64,000 nucleotides of DNA from Sycobia sp. Sy_11 (GCA_018907035.1 JACCIC010000022.1:4736001-4800000), one strand, 5' to 3'; counted from the stretch's first letter, positions 22,200-35,470 are shown. A program made the numbers and translations. Notes: a model not told the origin generated them from the sequence alone.

Positions 22200-25100
22200 A
22201 AAAATTAAAAAAAAATCAATAATTTCATTTATGTATTTTTTTTGCTGCTGACATTTTACAAAACATTTTCCTGAAATATAATTTAAGAAAGAAAGTTTTT
22301 AGTATTATATATCTATATGCATTTTAATCGAAAATATGTTCACTGTTTATTGATAAACCTTCATATCCGGAAATTGCACTTTTCTATTTGATCTTCTTAA
22401 ATTTGTTAAAAATTGATTGTCTATTGTTTCCTTAGTCGTATCCTAGGTATTTACGTGTTAGTTTGTTGAAGTGGTTGGCTTCATTTTTCTTTATCTAAAT
22501 CAAATACTGGTTTCAACCTATCAATTGTAACGTTGATGTGCTTTTCTTTTATCAATAATGAAGTTCCGTTCATATTTTTTTATGACATGATATAGACCTT
22601 CATACGATTATTGGAGAGGAGTTTTAATGGCGTTGTTGCGTACAAATACTTGCTCGCACGAGACTAAGTCTTTAAAGATGAAAGTCTATCTTCCTCCATG
22701 GCAGGTTAGTTGCTCTGAGTTGTACGAAAAAACTGTTTAACTCTGTATCGAAAATGTTTGAACTTACTTGATTTGTATTTTGGGGTATGAGAAACAGGAT
22801 ATGAAGGCGTATGTTTTTTCCAAAAACTAGATCCGCAAAAGTTGCCTTAAGATCCTTACGCTAGGCACATCTGATACCTAGTAGCATAGCGAAGAGTGAC
22901 ATAGTCCATGGAACGCTCTCGTGGATTTTGATAGCACTTATTAATTGTCGATGAAAACGTTCTCTAAGGCCATCGGCTGCAAGGTGATAGGCACTTATAC
23001 CTAAGTGAGTCATACCTAATAAAGTATTCAATTCCTTTCAAAGGCGTGACTCGAACTGTTGCCCTTGATCTATTGGGATTTTAAGGGACGTGCGAAAACG
23101 TGCTACTACATAGGTGTTATATTTGATTGTTGGCAAGGAATGCAGCTACGTGCCCATCTCGGACAATTAGTTTTTATAGAGGGTCAAGCGTACCTTTCCG
23201 TCATTAACAAACTAACTGATGCTTTAACTCCTGGATACAACAATGGATGTAAAGCGTCGAATGCAGTTTTTTTGCATATTTAGAGTGAGGAAAGGCTGTA
23301 CCGTAGCCGTTGATATATCGCATTATATTGCGACCTTGGTTTCCGAAATCTCTATTTGTTTGAGACAAAAGCCGCTTTCCCTGTTTTCGAGGTAAGATTT
23401 CAGTTCTATGCCTTTCTTTTGCGACTCAGCTAGACATTCGAAGTTAATTTCTACTGAGAGGGAATCTACTCTTGAATGAGCCTCGGCAACGACGTTATCT
23501 TTACTTGTAATGTTTTTGATGTCTGTCATGTATTGACCAATAAAATCCAAGTGTCTTTGGTGCGGTGAACACTTTTCTGGTTTTTGGTGGACTGCATAAT
23601 TAAGTAGCCTATGGTCGGCACAAATCGTAAAAGTTTAACCTTTTACTAAATTATTTAATAGACTAAGTAATTCACGGTCGTAGGTAGCGTATTTCCGCTC
23701 GGCAATGCTAAGCTTTCTCTAATAAAAGCCAAAGGTTGCCATTCTTCGTCGACTAACTGTTGTAAAATTGAAGGAATTCAATAGCTGTTTCCGAAGCGTC
23801 GGTGATTACTGCAAGCGGTACGCCGTGCTTTGGATGCCCAAAAAGCGTCGCGTTTACTATCTCGTCTTTACACTATTAGAAAACTATTTCGGTTTGTAGA
23901 GTTTAATTTAACAAGGGTTTTCCTTTGATATTACCTTGCAGTAGGTCGTTTAAAGGCACTTGTGTTTGTGTTGCCCGTGGGATAAAACGACAATAAAAAT
24001 TTATAATATCCAGAACACGACGAAGCTGTCTAGCCCTGGATGGTTTTATGGACGATTTTAATGCCGTAATCTTTTCCTCAGGCGGCCTTATAGCTGCCTC
24101 AGACACATCATAGCCGAGAAAATTCACCCGTGATCCGCCGAACTTGCATTTAGCAGGATTTATACGAGTTGTTTAATTTTTTCGAATAAAAATTTAAGGT
24201 CATTATAATGCTGCTTTTCTGCGCGAGATGCCAGGAGGAAATCATCTATATATTTTATTAGTATCGATTTGAAGGTCGAACCAGGATACTCCTTATTAAG
24301 ATGCCGAAATTCACTGTCGACAAACTGTTGAAAGGTTTGACCTGCGTTACAGAGCCCCAAAGTCATAACCAATACTTCAGTGAGACCAAAAGGTGTTATA
24401 ATTGCGGTTTTTGGAATGTCTTCTTTGATCACGGGTCTCTGATGGAAAGCACTCATGAAATCTATTTTTGAAAAAAATTTTCTTCCGTGAAAATTTTCCG
24501 TTGAGACTTCGATATTTGGAGGAGTATAATTATCGTGAATAGTCCGAGCATTCAAAAGTCGGTGGTCTCCACATAACTCCTATTCACTGTTTTGCTTTTC
24601 GACCATGTGCAATTGCGAGGCCCAAGGGCTGTCGGAGGCCCGTGCAATGCCAGCACGTATCATTTAATTAAACTGGCCCCTAGCCTCGTTGAATTTATCC
24701 GGTGCAAACCTTCTAGGCTTACAGGATACCGGTGACCCGAGCGTATGGCATATGTAATGTTTCGTGGTATGCTTGATATCGTGTAATTCTATCCAAACCT
24801 TTGGACGCGTGATTTCTGGGAATTTTTCCAGCAGTTGATGATATTTGCTGTTAAACACGATGACTTTGATATGGATACTCGTATTAGTTACAGGCTTTCC
24901 GGGTAAGGATAGAGATATCGTGATGTTCATTAAATGATTATTTCGAATGTCGACTAATAAGCCATAAAGGTATAAGAAATCGATGATCGGTTTTTCTACG
25001 TCCGCAACGATAAAATTTCAACTGAAAGCGCGTTGAAGCAGAAGATTGATCTATACGGGAATAGTTTCGTATGTTACGATAGTAGAATTATTTGCGGCGA

Positions 25101-26245
25101 ACATTTTATATTCGGACTTATCTCGAGGCCCACGAAGACGTTTGCGCAGGTATACGGACACGTCAGCACCATTGTTGATCAGGTATTGGATTTTAGAGTC
25201 TGTATCGGTTACGCATTTATAGCGAGACATCGGGCAGAAATCGCTTGCCGCCATACGTGCACGGTTGAGAGCACCTACGCGTGTCTTTTCCGAACTTGTA
25301 ATGGTAATAGCACATATCATTAGCTTGTGTTGAACGTCTCCACTGAGTTGAACGTGGCCGTGAACGGAAACCCGACATTGATCGTGACCGAGAACGTGAA
25401 CGCCAAAAAGGATTTCTATTTTGCGGCTGCTGTATGGCCGAAATATCTTGGTGAAAAGAAGAGATCTTTTCGTTTATTTTTGTATTGAAGCTCGATGTAA
25501 GTTGTTCGACATGGAGGCGAGTGTTGCAAACTGGTGAAGTACCCATCTCACTGATTTGGTCATTTGCTATCGGAATGTCTCTCAAACGGTGAGTAATATT
25601 CGCAAAACTATCCAATGATAAATTGTTTTATGACGCCAAGATGATCCAAGACGCTCGGAAGTCGCGACATTCACAAAGGCTTTAACATTTCGTCCTGCAC
25701 CGAATTTCCTGCGAAATTTCTTAAATGGCGTAAAAATTGAGAGGGTTTTCGATTACCAATTTCTTCGCGCTCCAATCGTTGGCGCAATTTTTGCTCTTGA
25801 GTGGTTTCGAGTCTTCATATAAATTTTTGTTTTATTTTTTCATACTTACCAATAGCAGGTGAGTTCGCAATAATGTCTTGGACGTCTTTTGCATATTGTG
25901 GTTCGAGGTTTCCAACGATATAATTATATTTCGTGGGATCTGCTACTATCGCAGCAGTCTCGAATTGTTCTTCGACTTGATAAAACCGCATTTCGGCATC
26001 GTTCGGCCAAAAGCGTGGTATTTTTAGAACGATGCGTCCCACTCGGCTGAATAGAGCGAAAGAAGTAATGGATGTATGTCCGATACCGTTATTTTCCAGC
26101 GGCAGTCGGTTATTGTCTTCTTGCGCTATTTCCGGTGAGGTGTTCGTCGATAAAAACGCGTGCGTGTCTACCGGAGTTCCATTTTTGGAATTCAATATTT
26201 TAAAATAGTTCGAACACTGCACTGTACGATAAAGTTCTCTCATTT
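22200..26245 (-). pseudogene. gypsy Gag-Pol, multiply broken
   Basis: Gag (26243-25815) ends with FWPNDAEMRFYQVEEQF and NLEPQYAKDV, typical of chromovirus-unrelated insect gypsy Gags. Protease near 25165 reads LINNGADVSV, where the family has DTGA, so the catalytic aspartate is lost. RT spans 24930-24000 with KIDFMSAFHQ, ITPFGLTEVLVM and the YIDDFLLAS active site, then FLGYDVSEAAIRPP. RNase H/chromatin-proximal part includes DFIGQYMTDIKN and KDNVVAEAHSRVD (about 23550-23460). Integrase near 23090-22880 reads DQGQQFESRLF, AYHLAADGLRERFHRQL and VPWTMSLFAMLLGIR. A C-terminal block NNAIKTPLQ is near 22620. Many frameshifts and stops separate these pieces. Confidence 0.88.
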
Positions 26246-26369
26246 TGCCGAAAAATCACGTGGCACCGGTTGTTGTTTGTTCCGCACACCGAAACTACAG
26301 AGTTTATTGTATAACGACCCGGCTAAGATAACAGTTATGAGTTTTCAAATCACGTGGGAGTCGCCACAT

Positions 26370-26861
26370 TGTAGGAGAGTTTCTTAACCTTTAGACTGCC
26401 GGCATTTTTGCCTTATAAATTGATATTTTTGATGTGCAAAATTTATACATAAAAACACCTCATATCTCTAGAATAGCTGTCTAAAGGTTAACAGGGTAAA
26501 AATGAACTTCAAAATCAACATACAGTGTATTCAAAACTTTATTAATTGATAGACTTATGAATGAAAACTAACACGCATGTATTTTCTCACGAGATGCATT
26601 CTTTGAGCGACATGAACTAACTGAACCGGTACCTAAGAAGTTTTGAGGAAAGGGCAGGTATAAAAGTTACCGTATGGGATCAAGATGGTCGGAAACGAAA
26701 CTCTGGTTGCGCGGAGTATTCGGATGGTTAGGGATTAATTAAGGGACTAGGGTTTAAGACAATCTGATCTAAATTGTAGGTGCAATAAAATAGAAAGTTT
26801 CAAAGGTTGAGAAAATAAGAAATTTGTTGTTTATGTAGTCGGAGTTCGGAAGATCGCTACA
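26370..26861 (-). repeat. gypsy 5' LTR with internal MITE
   Basis: Same sequence as the left LTR apart from point changes and a 104-bp insertion at 26388-26491. Confidence 0.92.
26388..26487. mobile_element. piggyBac-like MITE, 100 bp
   Basis: Bounded by TTAA on both sides (26384-26387 and 26488-26491), the piggyBac target duplication. Inverted ends CCTTTAGAC / GTCTAAAGG with CCTTTAGACTGCCGG resemble piggyBac termini. The other LTR shows the empty site with a single TTAA. No coding capacity. Confidence 0.88.
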
Positions 26862-26865
26862 CATA

Positions 26866-27710
26866 CTACTCAAAAATTGAATATGAAATTTTAAATATAA
26901 ATATCTAAAATTTTATCATTACTAACATAGTTACTTTGTCAATATCTGTATACACACGAAGGGACTTTATTCAAATAAATCATCTTTCCAACAAATTGAA
27001 GTCTTACCATTCTCCTATCTTTCTGGCATTCGCTGACATGCTTATGGAGGATGGAGAGATAGAATGTTTAACAAAATTATATAAGCAAAACTATACATCA
27101 TTATTTTATATTAGTTATGTTGTTCATAGTATTTTGTCAATTAAAAAAAACATTTAAATTTAGTTATTAATGCTTTTAATAGCTGCAACAATCATTTAAA
27201 ATGTCCTTGTAAAATGAAAAATAATAATAAAATTAATTTTTTTAGATATTTCTTTAATAAAAAAAATATAAACATGACTACAAATTCGTATTAGAAATCT
27301 ATCACTTCGAATAGAATAGTGAATTATTACTCTAACCAATCCTCAACATGAAAAAAAACATTATTTATAATTGTACTGATAAAGTCATAAAATTGTCATA
27401 TGAAAAAATTTCATTGAGATAATTTAGAATAATTAAGAAGAAGAATTGTAGGTATTTATATTTAAAATATACACTTTATAATTTATATTTAACATATAAA
27501 TTTATAATAAAATTTCATCTTTTGTATTGTATATTTATTTATTTTATGATAAAAGTTTGATAGTTTTAAAGAAAATATGTAGCCTGACATACGCTGACCT
27601 ACATACGCTGACAAAACGTTATGTTCTTTACAATACAACAAAGTTGATTTAATTTATATCAACTACCTATTTTACAAGAATAGAAAAAATTGTTTGCAAT
27701 CAGTTCTTTG
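26866..27710. other. AT-rich sequence between gypsy and second LINE part
   Basis: No motif recognised except an imperfect direct repeat ACATACGCTGAC at about 27589 and 27602. It may be an additional decayed insertion in the LINE gap. Confidence 0.45.
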
Positions 27711-28915
27711 TGTAATTGTTACGTTCTATTAGTGAATGATGTAAACAATTTCCATTGGGTCTGGGATATAAATGGTAAAATCAGAAGCATTTTCTTAAGG
27801 GTACTTCAAAGACGGTAAAAGCATAAAGACATTGGCAATGTACTATTTTTCTCTTACGAGAAAACGATAATCGGTGCTTATGATCTGAGAAGCAGAGATA
27901 TCACCTTTCACTAAGAAAGAACTGTTTGTTGCAATGGAGCTCACGAAGAACCGAAAGCTTCTTGAATTGGTCTTCTTACCCAGGTAATCAAAGCTGCACA
28001 GAGAAGTGATTTTTCGGTACTACTGCACATGTAAAATAGGTACCTGAAATATGAATAGTTTTGCAGATATTGGAATAGAGCAAAATTAGTACTCATCTAT
28101 ATGGAAAAATATGCAAGAGATGAAGCTATAGCTTATAGAACTTTAGGTATGTTAGATGATGCTGGGAAGTTTTTGGATAAACTTCTGCGACCATATATTT
28201 GCACAAGCTGTTACGAGCTATCGAAGATTTGGCAACTCGTAAATATGCATTCAGAACTGGATGTTATACCATCAAAGTAAAGTAACAGATTGTAAAAGGA
28301 ATGACATTGATAGAAGAAGAAAACTCTTGCCCAATATGTCTGTCAATAATACTTGGCGAGAGGAATGCATTTAATTTCATTAATTAAGCCTAACTTTAAA
28401 ACACAAGAGCGAATTCTATTGTACGAGCTTAGTGAGGGATTTCTTTTCAATGACCTAATATCCGGAACGACTCGGAGATTTATCTTAACACCAGATATCT
28501 CGTAAATTGTTTATGATAGAGTCTTATGGATAGAAAATCCAGCAGGTGTTTTTTTATTTGCATATGCAGACGATATTACAATCATTATCAATTCAAGAAA
28601 CGCGGAAATCGAGTAGACCCATTTAAAATTTAATTTAAAATCAAATCATCCGTAGGTTCAATTTCGAAATTAATAAACATGCACTAGAGCTAGCCAGATA
28701 CAAAACCGAAATTGTGATGCGAATTCAAAAAACATATAAATATTATATAACATTTTACTTTGTTAAGTTTAACGATTAAATTATAAAAACAGTTCAAGTG
28801 TCTAGGAGTCGCTCTTGATAATGAGTTTAATTTCGGAATGCATATATTAAGAGTAATTGATAAGGCGGCAGTGATGACAATCTGCTATATCCGTTGAGCG
28901 CAGACACTTGGGGGG
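27711..28915 (+). pseudogene. R1-clade LINE relic, 3' part (reverse transcriptase)
   Basis: Starts in the pre-RT linker (DVNNFHWVWDINGKI), then RT blocks: RYWNRAKLVLI and YRTLGMLDDAGKFLDKLL near 28070-28190, RKYAFRTGCYTI near 28235-28270, ILTPDIS, and the active site FAYADDITIIINSR near 28560-28600. LELARYKTEIV and FKCLGVALDNEFNFGMHI follow to about 28850. Frame changes and stops are frequent. The order of domains continues where 19450-21490 ended, so the two are probably halves of one element. Confidence 0.82.
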
Positions 28916-29382
28916 GGGGGGTGTTTCCTGCAAAGAATGTATTCAACATGCCCTTAATATATAACAAAAATGTTCTAGCTAATGAGGACTTTCACAATTT
29001 CTTTGTAAAAACATAATAATCGCAGTATATTACATTCAACAGAATTCATTTTTTAAATATATAATAAAGTATTTAGAAAAATTTTATCAGTATAAAATAT
29101 CTGTACAAATCAATCGTATCACCACCAGTCACAGTCAAATGGTTTAGAAAGTCGAGGAATGAGCAGACCGACGTAGAAGACAGAGATTTGGATGCATCTC
29201 AGTCTATTCGCTTTATTCAAGTTTCGGAGAAATTGAGCAAAGCAATTGCCTCATGTAGATTGTCCTGAGTCGTCTCAAGCATGCCGTTGCTGTAGCTATC
29301 TGATGCTCCTTGTCTCGATATACATCGTACATCATGAGCTCCCGGCCTACTCGCGGCAACATTGCTATAAAACAGAACAGAA

Positions 29383-29385
<3 letters not shown>
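28916..29385. other. No gene seen
   Basis: A run of ten G ends the LINE relic at about 28911-28921. From 29100 the sequence is GC-richer with no recognised feature. Confidence 0.5.

Positions 29386-29473
<88 letters not shown>
29386..29473. repeat. Compound (AT)n-(GA)n microsatellite
   Basis: About 46 bp of AT then about 40 bp of GA. The open frames through it are repeat-encoded. Confidence 0.97.
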
Positions 29474-29480
<7 letters not shown>

Positions 29481-30390
29481 GCGCGCGACGGGGAATGTGG
29501 CCGGACCAGATGTCCAGGGGCCTCGCAGTTGGCTTTAATTGCGCTCCTTGTCAATTAGCACATCCTTGGATAATTGACAAATAGCGGACTATTGACTTTC
29601 CAAAACGAATTGCAACTGTACGCGCGTACTATAGCGGTAAGTTTTTTCCGTATTGTGCGAAACGCGTCGTAGCAGTAACCACCTTACTCTGGTCTTTGCT
29701 TTCGAGAGCACATACGGGATGCTGTGTGTGCAAGACACTTTTTTTATTTCTTTATACTTCCTGGTATAAGTTTTAATTGCTATAAGAGTGAGATCGAAAA
29801 AGCGGGTGTATCCAGAGGTTAAACGAGGACAAGATACTGGAAGTGTTTTGCAGGACGAAAAAAGAAGTGTTCAATGATTCTTGGAAATCCTTTTTAAACC
29901 TAATTATTTGTATTATATTTACAAAAAGGTCAAAGAGGTTATGTTTATAATATGGCGAAATGGTGAAATCAGGTATTATTATTTCTGTTATAATTGTTGC
30001 GTAAATTATTTGTTTATCAATTTTCAAATTAAATAAGAAAGTATATTATAGTATCGAACTTTAAGTTTTATTTAACAATTATATAAATAATTGTATATAT
30101 AACAATGACTAGAAACAGTGTATGATTTTACAAGTTTGAAGCTACGATTTTATTTCAATAATTTTGTAAGCAAATCCATTGATCTTAATATGACGTTTAC
30201 TTCATTCATTTTGCCTCTCAAATTATACGTCTTAATACTTCAATAAATCTCTTGGTACAACTTTAAGACTATGCAGATAAAAAAATAAGTGTTCAATTCT
30301 TGATTAATTTTTTACTTTTTCGCATTAAATCGGTTAAAAAAAATAATTAAAAACGATACCGTAAAACTGACGCTGCACAAAAGACAAATT
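29474..30390. other. No gene seen; GC-rich start then AT-rich
   Basis: 29474-29660 is GC-rich and non-repetitive next to the microsatellite. The remainder is AT-rich. Confidence 0.5.
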
Positions 30391-30720
30391 ATTAGAAAAA
30401 ATGTATGTAAGAAAACAGAATGAGAGGGAGCGAACGAGTGGAGAGAAGCCAAAGCGCAGCATGGGCGGCAAAGATAAAGGACTATTAATGGAGAGGGAGG
30501 ATGCGCCCGAAGAGGAAGATGGAAAGAGTGCGATCGAAATAAAAAAAGCGTGCGGGCGCGCGCAACCGCGAGCAGCTCTTGCGTACTCTGTGGAGGCGTA
30601 TATAAAAACCCTCTAGGGTCACACCATCGTGTGGCAATGCGACCGTAGGGGCCTCCGAACCCATTATTACCCATGTCAAGACACGGTGCGCTTTCATTCT
30701 CTCTGCATAGCAATGAAATG

Positions 30721-30779
<59 letters not shown>

Positions 30780-30860
30780 AGAGAGGGGGAGGAGGAGAGA
30801 AAGGTGTGTTCAATAGGTATATATTTTCCAACAGGGTCGGCCCTTTATTAGCAACGGAAT
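30391..30860. other. GC-richer island with (GA)n tract
   Basis: Purine-rich plus strand with a long GA run at 30721-30784. The 71- and 133-codon open frames are of low complexity with no domain. Could be regulatory. Confidence 0.45.
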
Positions 30861-31081
30861 TCAGCGTATGGGCTTAATATGTATACCTATTATACGTGTA
30901 GTAAGGAGGGTACACCAGAAACAATTTCGATTCGCATAAGCATTATAATATACATTATGGTTATGGGTATATGTTGTGTATAGAGGCAAGCTAGCACGCA
31001 GTTAGGGCAGACGTGGGGAAGGCTGCAATGCGTCGATTTTAAAGAAAACAAAAATAGAAGAGGATAATGAAATTTATTTTG

Positions 31082-31083
<2 letters not shown>

Positions 31084-31161
<78 letters not shown>
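31084..31161. repeat. (CA)n microsatellite
   Basis: Uninterrupted CA run of about 78 bp. Confidence 0.97.
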
Positions 31162-31162
<1 letters not shown>

Positions 31163-31533
31163 CCTACTAAAGTAAGAATCTACAATCACGAAAGTTCATC
31201 TCTATGCCGTTTTTTGCAGAGTAACTGTTACGGGTAACTAAAATGTAAATGCTTGATTGCTCATTATTCTTCGGTGCCTATAATGAACGTTATTCAGATT
31301 GTGAACTGAATATTAAAAAGCGTAATTTCAAATTATACTGTATTTGATAAAAATAATCATTGAAAATAAAATAACAATAAATATGCCTAGTATATAAATA
31401 CTATTACTCGTCTTGAAGTCCTCTTACGAGTCATTTGGAATCTATTTAATATTTTCCATAGCACGTAAATTGTAAGCATGTTGAAGCTTATCTATACACG
31501 TAATAAGGAGACACAGGGAACATATGGCATGGA
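31162..31533. other. AT-rich, no gene seen
   Basis: Nothing recognised before the mariner terminal repeat. Confidence 0.55.
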
Positions 31534-32807
31534 TTAGGAGGCCAATTTAGTTTCCGACCTTTCTTTAACGGATAAAGGACCTTTCTGATGGATAATGGAT
31601 ACATGTTAGCTGAATAAAAATATTTTCTCTAATTTTAAACTACTTTTTCCCATCTTTCTGGCAATAGGGCGATGCCATGGCGAAAGAACGATGGCGGTTT
31701 CGAGGCGATTTCCTCATCTGCAAATTCTCGCACTTCTGGAACATGTCGGAAGTGCGTATCAACGAGATCGTGCTGCATCGATCTAAATAGATGGTAATCC
31801 GAAGGCCTATGTCTGGCGAGTACGCTGGGTGCGGCAACACTTCCTATTCGAGCTCCGACAGGGTGTTTTTAACGGCTTTCGTAACATGTGGCCGAGCGTT
31901 GTCATGCAAAAGAATCACTTTGCGCCTATTGCTCGCGAATGCTGATCTATGTTCGATCAATTTCTGTTGCAAATCATTAGTTGGTGTTTGTATACGTCAG
32001 CAGTGACGGTTTCATTCGATTTTATCAGCTCGTAGTACAGCACATCCTATTGATCCCACCGAATGCATAGCAATACCTTTTGGCTGTAGATGTTCCGTAT
32101 TGGTGCCGATGTGGACGGTTGGTCTAGGTCGACCCATGACTTTTTGCGCTTAGGATTGTCATAGTAGATCCACTTTTCATCACTAGTCATGATACGCTAT
32201 AGATCACTCTTTTTTTTACTTGGCAAGCAAGTACAGTGCGATATTGTATCGATTCCTAATGGTACTTTCAGTCAAATCGTGTGGCATCCATTTTCTTTCT
32301 TTATGGATCTTTCCCATCACATGCAAACGTTTGGAAACTGCTCTGTCACTGACTCCTAACTTATGAGCGAGTTCTTTCTGCGTTTGACCTTGCTGCGTTT
32401 TCGTACAATAATGCTTACAATTCACTATCTTCAAACTTTTTGGTTGTCCAGAACGTTCTTTGTCATTAACATCAGTTTCTTCACTTCTAAACCGATGAAA
32501 CCACTCTTTATATGTTGTAAGCGATGGAACTTGTTTGCCTTAAATTCTTGACGCAATCGATAGGTTTCTGCTATATTTTTTTTAAATCAAAATAGTGCCA
32601 AAGGATATGTCGAAAAAGATTTATCACGATTCATTTTTCACTGATCAAAAAATTATAATGATTACATAAATGATGACGCCTGTTAACTGCATTTTATTGG
32701 TTAATGCCAAAACTAAAAAATAAGTACTAGATTCGACACATCTGACGTTTTGTACTACTTATATCGTCATCGAAACGTGCAGGTCGGAAACTAAGTTCGC
32801 TTCCTAA
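31534..32807 (-). mobile_element. Second mariner transposon, full length
   Basis: Imperfect inverted ends of about 28 bp: TTAGGAGGCCAATTTAG at the left, and TTAGGAAGCGAACTTAG on the complement at the right, both continuing TTTCCGACCT. TA follows the right end (32808-32809); GA precedes the left. Total about 1.27 kb. A different mariner lineage from the one at 3954, judged by termini and protein. Confidence 0.9.
31640..32440 (-). pseudogene. mariner transposase, broken
   Basis: N-terminal helix-turn-helix is open at 32434-32216 (QTQKELAHKLGVSDRAVSKR, then WMPHDL). Next come SDEKWIYYDNPKRKKSW (first catalytic D), VLLCIRWDQ before a stop, LHDNARPHVTKAVKNTL (second D), a stop, and HPAYSPDIGL, after which a one-base loss shifts the third-aspartate region into another frame. 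The tail GIALLPERWEK is recognisable near 31650. The sequence WIYYDNPKRKKSWV is of the type seen in mellifera/irritans-group mariners. Confidence 0.88.
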
Positions 32808-32809
32808 TA

Positions 32810-34600
32810 ACAGGAAGATACAAAATGTCTTCCTTTTCCTCCCGAAACCAAGGTGAACTAGAAAATTATTAAAAGGTTTTTCTTAGGCTCTCCAAATCTT
32901 GAAATCCATTTAGGGATAAACTTATTTTCATTAATTTGTTTCTGCTTAGGACTTTAATGAAAAACCAATTCGATTTGTAAATAATTATTTTTTCGCATAG
33001 TGTAGTACAGTGAAATGTATCTTCAATAACTAGACTAAAGGTGATTATTAAGAATCATGAAATTCATAAGGATTCAACTATTATAATTTTCCTTTAAAAA
33101 CTAATCAATTAACACATGAAATGAGGTAACACATGGGGCCTGTTGAAAAAATTTTTTTTTGATAATAGAGCAGCAAGATCACGACTCTATCATAATTTTT
33201 CAAACTATTGAATTGTCATCTTCGATAGTACTATATTTCTAATATATACTTCTAGAGCTTTAGCTCGGTCACTAATAATAGAAAAAGTAATAGAAATTGT
33301 GAAAATATTAAAAAAATAATAATTTCGATGGTTTTATTTAGAGTTTAAATCTCATGTAAAAAAACTTCATTCCTGAACATTTAACGTTCATCCTTACTTC
33401 ACCAAAAAAATAATTCTCCTAATCAAGAAATTTAATAACAAAAAAGTTCTTACGGCATTTAAAAATTTTATTTCTAAACTACATTTTTTTTTTGACTATT
33501 ATAAGAAATGCTATGTTTTTTCTATAATATGTTTCCTTGTATAGAAAAGGGACACTAAGTTGCTGAAACTATTATATCCCATAATCTAAGTATAAATTTA
33601 ATCGAGATCATCCCAATAAATGTAATCACGCAATTGATGCCTGTACGTGAAATGTAGTAGGTCTTCAAAAACTATGGCTGAAAACTCTTCTTCTACTAAC
33701 GGCTAGAAGTTTACTCACTATCTGATTAAGATAATCAAAACCTACCTCATCAATGGATGTCTGGTTTGAATAATCTATTCTATCAACGATAGTTTATTAC
33801 AGATGGCTCCAACTTTTCTCATTTTCATATTTTCTGTGTAGATCTGTTTCTTCAAACTACAATAATTACACCACTATACGTAAAGAATATGCCTTCCTTG
33901 ATTTACTAATTCGGTTCAATAAAAATTAAACTCATATAGAATCACACACTAAAACAGTCCAAAACAAAAAATAATTTTTCGAAGTTTACAGTTTTTCAAT
34001 CTTGAACCCACGTTATTTGCAATCCGAGTATATAATGCTCGTGCGCTATATTTATCAGAAGTAGTCCTCATTTAATTCGAACAATGAGAGGAATATATAT
34101 GAAAACATTATGTATGAATATATATGTATAATACCTAACAATCTTCCCCATTCCGTATTAAAAAAATGCAAAAGTTGTTACGCTAAGTTTATATGTTATA
34201 CAAGTTATAAGCCGAGCTAAAAATATTCTATAACATAATCATCGATAAGAATTGAAATACTAAAGGTTGACACTCTCACCCCTATAGTTTTCACATAAAA
34301 TCTATTCAAATTCTGATTTTTTTCATTTGATGCAGAAAAATTTTTTCTGTAAATTGTTTAATTATTATATGAAAACATCGGAAAGTGATCCAAAAATTTG
34401 ATTAAGTTGAAAGATGTAGAAGATTTCGAAAATGCAATACATAAATAGTAGGAAAGAGGGTAAACAGTAATTGCTACTAATGGGTCATTATTTGAATAAA
34501 ATCATTTAAATATCCAATACAATTTTAACTACATATAGTATTACTGTATGCATTGCAGTTATTATATACTTGGTGGTCCGTCCAGTGAATAAAAGATCAA
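32810..34600. other. AT-rich stretch, no gene seen
   Basis: Nothing beyond AT-rich sequence; no exon, RNA gene or transposon end recognised. Confidence 0.6.
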
Positions 34601-34858
34601 AACAAGATATTTCACAATGAAACGTCAATCCGAGCGTCTTCACGCAAATCGAGAGCAATTCGTATTAAAAGGAAAAGAAAGAAGAAGACCACACGACCAA
34701 CACGATACTATGTCCGTTAGAAGAATGGTAGGAGCATCATGCAATGTCCCAATACATACATATGCAGTGCACGAAGATGAGACGGAGATGGTGCATACTG
34801 TCGGCAAAAATGAAAAACAGTAGATTTAAACGATGGTTTTGTGACTGTGTGTGTTTGT

Positions 34859-34889
<31 letters not shown>

Positions 34890-35221
34890 GTGAGAGCGAG
34901 AGAGAGGGGGGGGGAAGGGACAGAGAAAGAAGATTCATATAAACGATTTGGGAAGGGGGCTCTCTCATTACTCGGTAATAACCTGTAATAACGTGGATTT
35001 AATGCGCACCTTGAAGTACCAGAAGAGTGAGAACACAAAGTATATATGTACATATATATGTGTATATACACACGCTTACGTAGACTTGCCTGGGCAATCA
35101 TTTCTGTTCTTGCCTTCGGCGCTTTTAATGAATTGCAACGGACTGCTCGAGCTCTTTCTCTCTCGTCCCCCTTTTCTTCATCTTTTTCTTTTACATTATT
35201 ATTCTTCCATCTGACGTGCAT

Positions 35222-35270
<49 letters not shown>

Positions 35271-35470
35271 AAGAGAAAGAGAGAGAGAAAGAGAGAACGA
35301 GAGAAAAGGGGAGAGCGAGAGAGAAAGAGAAAGAGAGATAGAGAATCCGCGAGCGCCCCTTATGCTAACTGAAGGACCCGTGCTACTCGCGCCTCACGAC
35401 TCCGCCCGAGACAGAGAGAGAGGGTGTACGAGAATGCAGGCTCTTTTTAATACCCGCGTGTCGACTAGTT
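34601..35470. other. GC-richer island with two (GA)n tracts
   Basis: GA runs at about 34859-34906 and 35224-35340. The moderately GC-rich sequence between and around them shows no exon signals. Open frames over the tracts are S/L- or R/E-repeat artefacts. Confidence 0.45.

Larger units (their letters stand above)
21782..26861 (-). mobile_element. Ty3/gypsy LTR retrotransposon, old, env-less
   Basis: LTRs 21782-22169 (388 bp) and 26370-26861 (492 bp, 388 without the 104-bp insertion). Both begin TGTAGG; the right ends GCTACA and the left GCTATA. A 4-bp duplication CATA flanks the element at 21778-21781 and 26862-26865, the typical size for Ty3/gypsy. By hand the LTRs differ at roughly 35 of 388 positions, so the insertion is much older than the BEL. 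Gag, protease, RT, RNase H and integrase are on the minus strand in that order with no envelope reading frame. A primer-binding-like TGGCGACTCCCACG lies 3 bases inside the 5' LTR. Confidence 0.93.

Noticed and set aside
29213..29558. 82-113 codon frames through (AT)n/(GA)n
   Set aside because: YIYI and RERE/SLSL runs are microsatellite translations.
34717..35372. Overlapping frames rich in SLSL or RERE
   Set aside because: Encoded by GA tracts; no start context, domain or splice structure.
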